A DNA stretch of 64,000 bases from Branchinecta lynchi. Lineage: Eukaryota > Arthropoda > Branchiopoda > Anostraca > Branchinectidae. Positions 11,690 through 23,600 of this stretch are shown in pieces. The position numbers were made by a program, and so were the translations under genes. The stretch covers positions 11,665,280-11,729,279 of the forward strand of contig JAKZAP010000006.1 of the NCBI GenBank assembly GCA_023053575.1, in the 5' to 3' direction. The notes below the pieces were generated by a model, which was not told the DNA's origin, made no database searches, and worked only from the letters and a program-made list of their open reading frames with translations. How positions within the stretch are numbered: position 1 is the first letter of the stretch; every line of letters starts with the position of its first letter.

Positions 11690-11863
11690 TGTCTGCCTCA
11701 CGTGCCTCATGTCTGCCTCACGTGCCTCATGCCTGCCTCACGTGCCTCATGCCTGCCTCACGTGCCTCATGCCTGCCTCACGTGCCTCATGTCTGCCTCA
11801 CGTGCCTCATGTCTGCCTCACGTGCCTCATGCCTGCCTCACGTGCCTCATCTGCCTCTGCCTC
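11690..11863 (+). repeat. 20-bp minisatellite with an E-box in most units, array 2
   Basis: About eight copies of the same 20-bp unit as 7334-7513, again with CACGTG in most copies. The flank after the array ('ctcatggtgtacacgaa') resembles the flank before array 1 ('ctcatggtgtacaagtt'). The two arrays therefore travelled within a larger duplicated segment. Confidence 0.9.
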
Positions 11864-12584
11864 ATGGTGTACACGAAATCGGCCAGTGCGCAACCCCTCG
11901 GCGTGAATATCATTGTCCAAATGGGTCTTTGGACCCCCCCCCCTTCCGGTTCAGGGGCAAGTGGAATGGGCCAATTGCGAAAACTTGCTAACCATGACTG
12001 GTGTCAAGGTGAGATTCAGAATACGTGTTATCACTGGGGTCTAGATGTATACATCGGTGATACCCCTCCCCCCCCCCACATCCAAACGCTGGCAACTGGG
12101 CCCATATTGACCAATGAATCAAAAGTCAAGGGCGAATGGTTATTAGGCTGTTCGTACACAATATTTGACATACGTTTTACTTTTGCACATCACGTTTGAG
12201 TGCTTGCGCACTTGTTCAGATTGGACCCGAAGACGGCTGCTGCCACAAAGGGTCGTTTCAATAGTAGTCTAAGACCTAGCTGACTACGTATCCATTTAGC
12301 TCAGTCAAATGTGATTCGCCGTCAGCTTGGGCTGAATAATATTTACGGTATTGAACTTGAAGTTCCCTTCTTTTTACGATTTCGAATAAATAAGAAGAAA
12401 TATTAAATTGTTTGCATGTTGTCCCTACTATTGCTTCATTCTTGCTCAATATGTTTCATAGCCGTCATCGCATCCACATTCCGCGTGGGTACTTGTAAGG
12501 TTGACAAATTGGCCTCTTATGGAATGTAGAATTTCGAATGATTTGTTGTACTGGTAAGCTGGGTTGCCCCCCAAAAACAGATTT
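11864..12584. other. non-coding, C-runs, no gene recognised
   Basis: Diverged repeat sequence with poly-C runs at about 11933-11943 and 12066-12078. Bases 11976-12030 are similar to 7239-7290. No exon was seen. Confidence 0.35.
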
Positions 12585-12735
12585 GGCTGTTTAAACAGGT
12601 AAAAAAAAAACAGGAACAGGGCAAAAACAGGACACACCAAAACGGAACAGAACACGCGAGAAAAAAACAGCTGTTCTGTTTATTTTTGGGTCCCTGAAAC
12701 AGAAAACAGGAAAAATAAAACAGGAACAGTGCCCA
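12585..12735 (-). repeat. 'aacaggaacag' module, inverted copy of 3505-3690
   Basis: Shares 'ggctgtttaaacagg', poly-A, 'aggaacag', 'aaaacagg' and the terminal 'aacaggaacagtgcccatgg', which is the inverse of 'catgggcactgttctgtt' at 3509. The function is unknown. Confidence 0.55.
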
Positions 12736-13406
12736 TGGCTAACCGGGCTGAGGAGTATTTTTGTCCTTCACTTCACTACTTATTACCCCTCCCGTCAGTT
12801 TCCAAAATCCGTCGGACTTAAAGATCCGACGAAGCATATGAAGAAGTCCATGATTCTTGGATACGCTATGCCAAATGTTGGGTATACCTACGGTCTGGAA
12901 GCGCTATGCCAAATCCCGGGTGACTATCCCGACTGCTGGGCACCCCAACCCTCGAGTTCTAACTAGTTGTTTTCTGAATTAAATCATCAGTATTTTGGGG
13001 GTCAGGGTACCGAGCAACTGGCATTAGACGTGTTCGTTTTCGTCGTTCGTCGTCTATAGTAAGAACGTTCAGAATGTGCGTGCTTGCGAGACAACCCAAA
13101 TTTCATGCGGAGAAATCGAATTTCAAGTTCCGAAAAGTCATGTCACAAGAAAGTAGGAAAGTGATGATAAGATATGCCTATTGTTATGTGTGTCTTTTTC
13201 GGCAATGGCTTACCTTTTTGGTTGCTAAATATGTCAAGCATAAAGGGACAAGCATATAGAGTTGACACTAATCCGAAAGAATAAGTTCATTCGATGAAAT
13301 CGCTTATCAAATGCTATGAAACTTATAACAGTGCTACGTCAATCGGCTGGCCTTGCAGTTACATAATTATCTCTCAGTACTTCTAGTATCTTAACTTAGC
13401 TTACCT

Positions 13407-13412
13407 TTTATT
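13407..13412 (-). terminator. candidate polyadenylation signal (AATAAA) for the ARID5 gene
   Basis: A canonical AATAAA on the minus strand lies about 200 nt downstream of the ARID5 stop codon, with T-rich sequence further on. Another AATAAA overlaps the end of the reading frame (the AAT AAA TAG codons at 13612-13620). The signal at 13407 is the likelier one for a full-length message. Confidence 0.4.
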
Positions 13413-13611
13413 TTCCTATCAAATTCTAAAAAACAACACAAAACACGAAAGCTCTCGTCTTGTAAGCAATATTGTACAATTCAGAATTTAATGTCCAGAT
13501 ATACAATTGGAGGCTTCTGAACCATTCTGGAAGTCATAACCTCATAACGATAAGTAATATAATTTGCACCTCGGAATTCTCAGCAATTCTCACCTAAGCG
13601 ATAATCAGGCA

Positions 13612-14616
13612 CTATTTATTCGTCGGTTTTTGCATACTTTGTTGCATTGCGATCAGCCTCTCCAAATCGTTGATAGGCGGCCTCAGGCCACCGTTCTGAA
13701 GCATGTCCTTATAAAGTTGGACCATAGCTGGATTTCCTACCATCGGCACATTCGCCATACCCATCATTTGCAAGAAATTCGGCTGAAGGGTGGGCTGGAA
13801 AATCATTGGCGCATAGGGGTTAAGGAAAGGCTGGAAGGACGTAGAGCGGGAGTCGGGCTGTTTTACACTGGGTCGCGATTGCTCCTTAGCCGTGACTGGT
13901 CGGGATTGCTCTTTGGTCGTGACTGGTCGGGATTGCTCTATAGTCGTGACTGGGTAGATAGAGACGCCCTTTTTCTTGGTTAGGTCTAGTCCTAGCTCGG
14001 GTTGAAATTGCACTGGTCGCATCTCTACTCTCGGCTTAAAGGCGCTCGACGAGGGCTGATCGTGCGAACTGCCTTTAACCTCAACTTTCAGGTCAGGTCG
14101 GTTCATAAGCATGTTTACGTTTGAGATCAATTCGGTCGCTTCCTTTTGCTTCTTATCAATACTGATTAGAGGTGGTACGGGGCGCTTGTCGGGTTTCTTC
14201 CCCGAAACGGGTATAATCGAAAAACCACTACCCAAGTTCTTCAAAACCTGCAAGCCCAGCGCTGATTTGTTCGCGGACCCCGTGAGCAGACCTGACTTAG
14301 GGTCAAACACAGACACAGTATGTTCAAGCCTTGGCTTTTTGGGGCTCTGGTCGTACACTTCCGGTAAGGGTCTTTTGGCGAGGTTTTCAAGAGCACTGCG
14401 CCCATCTACCCCGGTAGATATCTTTGTACCGTCAGCAGCAACGATTGAAATGTTTAGTTCGGAAAGGGTACGAAGAGACGGCAGGATCTCAGCGGGTAGT
14501 GACTGATGCGACCCGGGTCTGGGCACATGGACTTGACTAGTAGGTCGGCTTATATGTGCGGGTCGTATAGAGAACTGATGGCTGGTAGATGCACTTGGAC
14601 CGGGGTTAAGGCCGGG
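13612..14616 (-). CDS. ARID5: ARID5 exon 9 (last coding exon, residues ~545-878)
   Basis: The acceptor is TTTATTTTACAG before 14616, phase 0, and the stop is TAG at 13612-13614. It encodes 334 residues with low complexity and many Pro, Ser and Lys. A bipartite-type nuclear localisation signal (KRPLPEVYDQSPKKPR) lies at residues ~625-640. LGLDLTKKK at ~753-761 resembles the PxDLS-type CtBP motif region of ARID5B (inference). Three 9-residue repeats (PVTT.EQSR) span ~766-793. A hydrophobic, proline-rich segment (~805-831) and a final helix-like stretch ending PTNK follow. The frame is intact. Confidence 0.88.
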   Translation of the reverse strand, partial: PGLNPGPSASTSHQFSIRPAHISRPTSQVHVPRPGSHQSLPAEILPSLRTLSELNISIVAADGTKISTGVDGRSALENLAKRPLPEVYDQSPKKPRLEHTVSVFDPKSGLLTGSANKSALGLQVLKNLGSGFSIIPVSGKKPDKRPVPPLISIDKKQKEATELISNVNMLMNRPDLKVEVKGSSHDQPSSSAFKPRVEMRPVQFQPELGLDLTKKKGVSIYPVTTIEQSRPVTTKEQSRPVTAKEQSRPSVKQPDSRSTSFQPFLNPYAPMIFQPTLQPNFLQMMGMANVPMVGNPAMVQLYKDMLQNGGLRPPINDLERLIAMQQSMQKPTNK

Positions 14617-17600
14617 CTGTAAAATAAAAGCTCGGTTAAGTAAGAAAGCTGAAACAAACAAATAAAGTTCGCTTCGTCTGGACCAAACAGTCGTGTCGCT
14701 GGCATGTCGGGTTCTTTTTACATGTAAGAATCAAATTCTGTATCTGCAGAACAGCGAAAGTCTTATCTCATCGGAACTTCTTGCATTCTTACATGCAAGA
14801 AACCAAGTACTGTGCAGTTTTGTTGGGCAAAACACAGAAGAAATCAAGTTCTGTATGCTTTCGTGGAGCGTCGGTCGCCTCGTCGCACATCGGATTCTTT
14901 TTGGAAGTGAGAAATCCAATTCAGTAATTTTTTAGCAAATCAGGTTTATTTTACACGTAAGAAGTCAAATTCTGTGAGCTATTATTGGCATTTTTTCGCT
15001 GGCTGATGGGGGCCTTTTCACACGTAATCGATCAAGTTCTGCATATTTTTGTCGGGCAAATCCCAAAATTTACTGTGTCGTCGGTAAATCACTAATTCTT
15101 TCACGCAACAAAGTAAATTCTGCAAGCTTTTATTTGTGAACCCGAAAGTTACGTCACACATAAGAAATACTTTTCTATAAACTCTTATCGGCGACGCCTT
15201 AAAGGAACAGAAAACTTGACTCAAACTTGACTCGGGGAGCTAGCTGACATATCAAGAATGTACCCTGAGTCGATATTGAGAGTAAGAAAAATTCTCGTTA
15301 CGACCATTGCAGTTTCCGAGAATTCGACTTTTGAGTTAGTAGAAAAAAAGCAAAAGGTTTGTGTGCCAGGCGTAGGAATCGAACGCACGACCTCTTGACT
15401 ACTACCCGATACTATGGCCGAAACACGGCCAAAGGCGAACTTTTACAGTGCATAAGCGCATAAATACAGTGCGTACGGGGCAAGGGCCTGCCAGCTAGCT
15501 TTGGGAACACTAACGAGGGGATTCGATATAACAAAGAAGGGGGGTCCTGTCGTCAATAAGTCCCTGTATCTTTATCTAAGCCCTCCAGGTCGGTTTGATG
15601 GCCGAAAGTTGCGTAATCAAGTTTTCTGTGCCTTTAAAGACGTGTGTAAGAAAGTTTAGGTCGGTAAATCGAGATTTTTTACACGTTTGAAATCAAATTT
15701 TGTAAACTTCTGTCTTGCAATGACTGAAAGTTCAAGCCTGTCGGAGGTATCTAACCGGGAGCATTATACACATCAGAAATCAAATGACTGGAAACTTCTG
15801 TTTTGCGAAGTTTGTTTGGCCAAAATTTGTTTCGTCGGTTAATGTGGTGTTTCTACACTTAAGACAACAAACTCTGCAGACTAGTTCAAGTCTTTTCGGC
15901 GAATCGGGATCTTTTTTTACACATAGAAAAAAAAAATCTGTAAAAGACAAAAATATTTCATTTTTTGTTTTAATGTACCATCGAACTTTTTCGTTAGATT
16001 CCATTCCTTGTCGGTAAATCGGCAAACATGTTTTGCTTGTTTTGTTTGTGGGTCGTTTGTCGGTTGGCACGCACAAAATGCCCTTTTTGGTTGACCTGGC
16101 TTCAAACCCGATGATCGGAAAAAGCCTTGTCGGCAAAGGTGGATCCTTCTTTCTGTTCTCTGTCACTTCTCGGTGTTGTCTAGAAGCTCGAATAATAAAT
16201 GACGGTACCAACGATTGCAGTACTTTGGTATTAAGCATGTATTTTAACGTGAAAACTACTTTGTTTGCTGCGACTTCCGAACAAATCTACTTCGTGTCTA
16301 CTTTATTGTTGATGGCTACTACTTTTTTTGTCGGATATATCGTTGATTTCACAGGTATAATAGTCTTTACTTTTATTTGGGATCGCAAAAAGTTGCTCTG
16401 TCGCAAAATTTCGTAGGATTTTCTACCTATGACGGTATTTCGTAGGCGTTTTAGGCTTGAAATTCTTGGGGGTTTGGGAACACGTTAAAAGCTAGAAGTG
16501 TATTAAAATTTTGCCGAAAAAAGGCAGATGCAAAATATATCGCCTCCGCCGCTTAGCTTAACTTGATCTGGGTAGGGTCGCTAGAAGCTTGCTTTTTAAA
16601 GGAATAATCACAAGTTACATCACAGTTAGTTTTAAAACCGTTATATTCTATGCTGGCGGGAAACGTACGCCGTTGCCGCGAAGCCGCATTTTCAAGTCCC
16701 GTCGGCAGAAACTGGACCCCCCCCCCCCCCCCCCCCAAGGCAAAAGACTAGTCACGCCCCTGCCAAATAATATACAGTACAGCATACAAGCTCGTACACA
16801 GTATAAAGTTGCCACATCTACTCGAGGACTACCTTTCACTCATAGCAGGTGCGATTTGAAGTAAAAAGGATTTAGAATAATAGCTTAAAGACCTAATCAA
16901 AACATTATATTTACCATCTCTTAGTGATCGCATGCCACCGGTTTATTTAGATTTGAACTCGATTGCTGAGTTGCTATTTTGGCTCGAGAAAAAACCCACG
17001 CAGAACGTCTTCTTTTCTAGATGACGAAATCTTCCCGGACTGGCTAGCAAAGAATTATAAAACCTAATTGATAATTTGTGTTTGCCTTCAGAGGTACCAC
17101 ACTGGTTTTATCTCCTTATCCCTATAAAGAACATCTAATCAATGTCAAATAAAACTTATAAAAACAAGAGCTCTGAGCTCATATGGCACTTATCACGAGT
17201 AGGTGGTGTGAGAAAAGAGAAAGTGAATCTGAGCATTTTCCCGGAAATTCCAGAACTCCTCCCCATCGTGCTCGGTCCGGTCCCCAACTCCTCCAACCAT
17301 GGCCGAATAGGTTCGGACACATGCTTTGTATATATAGATCATCAGTTCTTACCACCAATAGAGTTTCACTTGAATCGAACCATATGTTCGCATCCTACGA
17401 AAGTCAGTACTTTCCGGATCCGGATTCCCCCTCCCTCTACTCCCCTAAAAATTGTCGGCTCCAGGTACGGAAGTCGTCCTAGGGCATTGTGTCGGGTCCT
17501 TAAGTCTATTTGGTCGGGTCACTAATATGCCTGTCAAGTTTTATCCTCCTTACCACATCTGGAAGTATGCTAACTCGCGATCACCGGAACTCGCTGAATC

Positions 17601-20600
17601 ACCAGAATCCCCCCCCCCCCCAACTCCCCCCACAGTGCCCGAATCCACTCCGGCTATGCCAACGATGGGACTTATACCTGTTCTTCCCACCAAGTTTCAT
17701 CCCGATCCCTCTACTCTAAGCTTTTTTCAATATTTTCGCCCCCTCCAGCTCCACCAAAGTCATCGGATCCGGATTTTAATCGCGTCGTCTGGGGCACGTG
17801 GTTTTTCCTAATATCAAGTTTCATTAAGATCCGATCACCCGTTTAAAAGTTATAAATTCCTCCATATTCCCGATTCCCCCTCCCTCCACTCCCCCCCCCC
17901 AGATGCTCGGATCGGGAAAGTGACTATTTCCAACTTAATCATTCGGAGTCCCCGATATGCCTGCCAAGGTTCATCGTCCTAGCTTAAGCAGAAGTGCCCA
18001 AACTAGCAAAACCCGGATCGACCGACCGACCGACGGACGGACAGAAATTGCGATCGCTATATGGCACTTGCCCGAAGGGTTACAACCGGCTTCCGGACAA
18101 ATTATATGTCCGGTTAAAAATTATTGTCATAAACGATTCTTTAACTTCAGATATTTAATCCGTATTTGTAACAAAACAGTTGGAGCATTAGATGGAAATC
18201 ATTATTTTGATCCTTGGCTCCCTACGTGCCATAAGAGCTGTCCGGGATAATCGGCTGAGATTTAGTCCAGAAAGAGTTATTTCAAACCTAGGAAATTTGG
18301 TTTTTTTTTTTTAAATTGCTCATTGTTTGACTGTGTTTTTTGTGTTTTTGAACATTCATAGTGAGAGTAGGGATAGTTAGCATTGTGTGTGTCGTAGAAA
18401 GACCATTTTTTGTGGCCTGCTTTAAGTACAGTTAAAACGGACCAATTAATGTTTCTTGGGTCAGAATTGTCCACTTACCGAAAGGTATACCCACCTTCAC
18501 AAGGTTTGCGTTTTAGGAGGTCAACGAGTGCAAAGTGAAAGTAAAACACAATAAAGCACGTGCATAAAGAAAGCAAAGCCAGCTTGTGAAAGATAAAAAG
18601 CAACCAGTGCATCCACAAACGTTACCTCCAGCTTCCAATCCATCTCTTGGCCAGGTATCGTCGTAGCTTCAACGTGACTGGTAATTTTATTCGCCTCTTT
18701 TGCTATCCTCACAGATGTCTCCACCACTGGTTTCTTAGCGCACAGTCGGCTATCAATTTCATCTGCTGTCCTTTCACACTTTATTTCGTCTTGATTTGGC
18801 TTTACTTCATTTTCCTGCACGTTCTCTTTTTCCAATTTTACCGGAGTCTTGTTTTTGCGACGCCCCTTTCGTGGGCTCCATGAAGGGTGCGTCAGAGAGG
18901 AGGGTTGTGCGCGGGGGCGCAACTCAGGGCCTGCTTGAGGCAACGCCGAGTCGGCCTAAGAAAAACAAATTCTAACTACACAGAGCAAAATAATCTAGGG
19001 AAGCAAGGGAAAGCTAAAACTGAAACGAATCCAAGAATAAAAATAAATAAACTAGTAGATGGCGAGCGGATGCCTGTAGTCGGGCCGAGCGCAGACTGCC
19101 CACTACAACTACTTAGCGTTGCTAGAACTAATTACATACAGGATGCAGATCTGATGAACAGTAAAGACTGTCGAGACTACAGCTTAACCACCTAGGCAGT
19201 AGCCTTAACTCATGCGTCTATAACATACGTACTCGACGCTAAAGCAGCCAGGAGCCCATTTCTGATAGCCTCTGAAACAGAACCAGTACGCCAGCCAGGA
19301 TCATGCTTGGAGGCGTAGATCACAGCCGCCATCTGTAGACGATTATTCAAGTAACCGTATTTGCTCCATTTTCCGATAGGCTTTTGTCCTGCGTTTGCTT
19401 CGGTTATGATTGATTGTCAGGATGAGTCACTAGATAAGCTGATGAAGCAGATTTTCCCGTTTTGAAACTTGCTAACTTTTCCGTACGGAAGTGATAAAAG
19501 TGAAGAAACCCATATAAGGAATCGAATAAAAGAAACCCGGGTTTTCTGCAGAGGGATTACTTTCTCCCGGCGCTGAATATGTTCTTTCAAGCTGGCGCAA
19601 CTGCCTAGGTAATCAAGTTAGGGTTGACATCAAAGGTTCGAGTGGACCCACTTACCGGTTTGCTTAGAGGCGGGCGACAGGGCGGGGTTCCTTTGCTTAC
19701 TGCCCTTGTTTGACTGCTCAGATGCTGTTCGAAGGGGAGCAGAAATCTGCAAAAAAGAACCGTAACCAACTAAAGAACTCCAACCTGGCCAGCACAACAC
19801 ATTTTTTTTGCACCGAGTTCCGATACCCTAGTTGCAATATGTACGGGAACAAGGCTTCTAAAATATGCTTTTTCTGCTGAAAACCAACTACTCTATGTAT
19901 AACGTGATAGCAGATTCCTTCGACGACCGTGCATACACACTGAACAAAAAACGCACACACATTCACCTCCTTGAGGTTGCTAACGCGTTCACAGTGAGTG
20001 TTACCTGGAACCCCGTCTCAGCCAGTTCTGAAAATTACTTTGACACTCAATTCCACTCGACCGTTCCCTAAGTGACAGTGCCAGATTAGCCTGAGACCGA
20101 ACTTCACGGGAATCCACCTCTCAAGGTTCTTGGCTAATCAGAACATTTTGCCAAATACTCAGGAAGGATAGTGCTGAACCAAGTCAAATAGGAAAACAAA
20201 GATCTATTGCACATTCAGTTTTCGGAGCATGAATGTATGGATTCAGTTTTTTGTCTATCAGACTTAACTAGGCACTCGCTAATTGGGATATTCCTGAAAA
20301 TCATCTGATTGGCTAGAACCCTCGAAAGTTGGATTTACTTCAACCTGTGATGGATTTAATTCAAGTCTAGGTCTCAGAAGGACTTCCAGAACTGATGGTA
20401 CCGATTTTTGGCTAAAAACCCATAGTAAACGGGCCTTAACCTCTTCGCTAACCACCTGGATGCGACTCGGCTGACGCAGGATTTTTCGTTTCCTTCAAAG
20501 AACACAATCAATCATCATTGTATAATTAGGGTTGTAAGATCTACTATTTTGAAGTATCAGCATGTCGTAAATTCCCTCTTGCCAATTTTGTTAAGGTCTC

Positions 20601-23600
20601 CATTCATTCGTATTTCTCTTGCTCTAGGACAAGAATGTTTAGTGCCTGAAATCTTCGATGGTACTTGTGGAGGCACACCTACAAGAGATAGCAGACGCCA
20701 AGGAATAGATAGAACTAGAAGGTCTAGGTTCTGATGCGGATTTAAACGTATGAGGTGTAGGGGTAAAGTTATGCCCCTGACGAAAAACCTGAGCTGCCGT
20801 CTCATTGGACGCTTCTTGCTCAAATCAGCAGGGACTTAAACAAACAACAGATCTGCCCACATTACTTGCAAACAACAAGTGACTACTGCGTTAGATAAGA
20901 GGAAAGTCGACTGAAATGAACAACAGATCCGCCCACATTACTTGCAAACAACAAGTGACTACTGCGTTAGATAAGAGGAAAGTCGACTGAAATGAACAAC
21001 AGATCTGCCCACATTACTTGCAAACAACAAGTGACTACTGCGTTAGATAAGAGGAAAGTCGACTGAAATGAACAACAGATCTGCCCACATTACTTGCAAA
21101 CAACAAGTGACTAATCGTTAGATAAGAGGAAAGTCGACTGGTTTCTGATGCTCAGGAATGCTCTTATAGGGGCAACTTCGACAGAAAGACTGAAAAATGT
21201 AGTCTTGCTTTCGTCAACTCAGCTGATAGCTTGCAAGTCAAATCGTTGACCATAATCCAAAAATAAGGCATCCGTCTTTCTCAGGGCAAAATACAGGAAA
21301 GTGAACCCATGTTTAGGTCGTTTCCCCACAAGCAAACTCATGACTAACTGGGGACTAAACTAAGCGGAGGAGCATTAGATTTACCTTTCGTAATGTTTTC
21401 TTGTAGCTGTTGCAGCTGCGTTGTTTGAACAATATCCACCCATTTCCAGATAGAGTCTCCTCCAGTATCGCTTGAGGCTCACCGCTTCGTATCCTCCCAC
21501 CTTGGACACGACCGTGTGGAATTTGTACAGGTTCACTAAAAGAGAACACTCTTCACAAACCAACCCTGAATACAGGAGTCCACCCGACGGACATTCCTGA
21601 TGTGAATTTAAGATGGCGTAGGGCGCCAGTATTTCGGTACTTGAAAGAGGTACCTTGGACATTTGTCTTACCATTCTCTCTTTTTTCTTGTTTGACGCAA
21701 CCGTTGGACTTCCGTCTATTCTGACCTTTTCCTTTTCCACGAATGCATTTTCAATGCCGTCGTCGGGTTCACATGCTCTTAGCATGCTAACACGGTTTTA
21801 CATAGTTGGACTCCTACTTCTTGTAAATGGGTTCTTTTGACAGTAATCTGGTAGTCGGATTTTGTTGACTCGGAGTTGGTGACTGACGAGCAGACGAATC
21901 CATCCATTCTCTTTCTTCTACATCCTATCACCAAAAAGAGGACTAGAGTCGCGCATAGGACAAGTCCAGAGCAAAATTTAATTTCGTATCTTGCAAGTGT
22001 GTTAGTTAGTTTGTTTTTTTTTTTGGGTATTTCGTAAGTATTTTATTCCTCTTCTATAGCTTTAAGCTATTTGGAAGTGAATTTAATTGATTGTTTGAAA
22101 TAACACTACACTGTCAGAAGTTTCATAACAGCTAAGACTTGGGATGTTGGTTATTGTTTTCTATAGTTACACATTAAAATTATGCATACAAAAAGGGCAG
22201 AAACACCACCAAACAAGACCGAAGATTTCGATGGGATCCCAAAAATTCAATATCTGATCCAGACAACTGGGTCTTGTCTTAGCCAAATCCAGTCATCGCC
22301 AGACTCCTTGAACATTTTTACAATTAAAATTCAGTAACAGATTAAGGCCAAATAGCTAATCACCTGAGAAAACCAAGTTCAGATGTGAATTCAGCATGTG
22401 TGTTTACCCCTATAAGTCATATCTGTTTTGACGAAAACTTCCTGCCACTTCTGCCAATTTCCCGGTTTCGGCCGAACTCCAGAACTACTTGTCCGGCGAA
22501 AAAAGAAAGCTCAAATACGAACTCACGGTATCTTCTTTCCCCAGTAATGAACATCTAATCAACTTCAAATAAAAATTTAGCTTATACAAAATTTTCCGAT
22601 TCCAGCATCTCTTCTTACCCCTAAATCGCTTATCTAATCAACTAGAAATAAAACTTTAACTTCCAACAGTTTTCCGGTTCTGGCCGGATTCCGGGCGAAC
22701 TACATGTCCGGGTAGAAAATTGTTTTCACATAAGTGTTCAGCATGTCTTCTTGCCCTAGATCGAGCATCTAATCAACCCCAAATAAAACTTTTAATTTTG
22801 ACAAACTTTCCGGTTTGGGCCTTCCGGTCGAAATATTTGTCCGTCGAGAAAATAGTTTTCACCATCGTCTTCAGCATGTCTTCCTACCTCTCAATCGAAC
22901 ATCTAATCAACTTCAAATAAAACTTTTACTTTCAACAAACTTTCCGGTTTGGGCCGGATTCCGGGCGAAATACTTGTCCGTAGAGAAAATAGTTTTCACC
23001 ATCGTCTTCAGCATGTCTTCCTAACCCCAAATCGAACATCTAATCAATTTCAAATAAAACTTTTACTTTCAACAAACTTTCCGGTTTGGGCCGGATTCCG
23101 GGCGAAATACTTGTCCGTCGAGAAAATAATTTTCACCATCGTCTTCAGCATGTCTTCCTACCACTAAATCGAACATCTAATCAACTTCAAATAAAACTTT
23201 TACTTTCAACAAACTTTCCGGTTTTGGCCGGATTCCGGGCGAACTCCGGTTTTCGAACTACTTGTCCGATGACAAAATGGTTTTCACCCTTGAGCACGTC
23301 TTCTTACCCCATAATCGACTATCACATTAGCTGTTTCAAAATATTTTGTTTGTCCCTTAATTTTAACCCCCTCCCCCACCCCTAAATGTAGTCCGACGAC
23401 TGGTCCGACGACCCAACAAATCCTCACACAAAGTTTCATCAAAATATCTCATTCCCTTCCAGAGTTATCGTGCTTACAGACGGACGGACAGACGGACAAC
23501 TTTTGCGATGTCACAGGTATCCCTTCACTTACGTTTTGGGATCCCAGAAACATCGGCTGGCTTTTTTTGTGTGTCTCCATGATATAAAAAAAAAAAGGCA

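Noticed and set aside
11609..12199. 196-codon frame over the second minisatellite
   Set aside because: Same periodic artefact, running on into C-rich repeat sequence.
15780..16238. 152-codon minus-strand frame in ARID5 intron 8
   Set aside because: It lies in the degenerate tandem array; exons 8 and 9 join in phase 0 without it and the peptide has no domain signal.
20842..21140. Possible CRISPR-like array
   Set aside because: Contiguous 77-bp tandem units with no unique spacers in a eukaryotic intron.
22720..23385. Set of similar short peptides (MSSYLSIEHLI-like, NFPVWAGF-like)
   Set aside because: They follow the ~137-bp core units of a transposable element and break between units; not a protein family.
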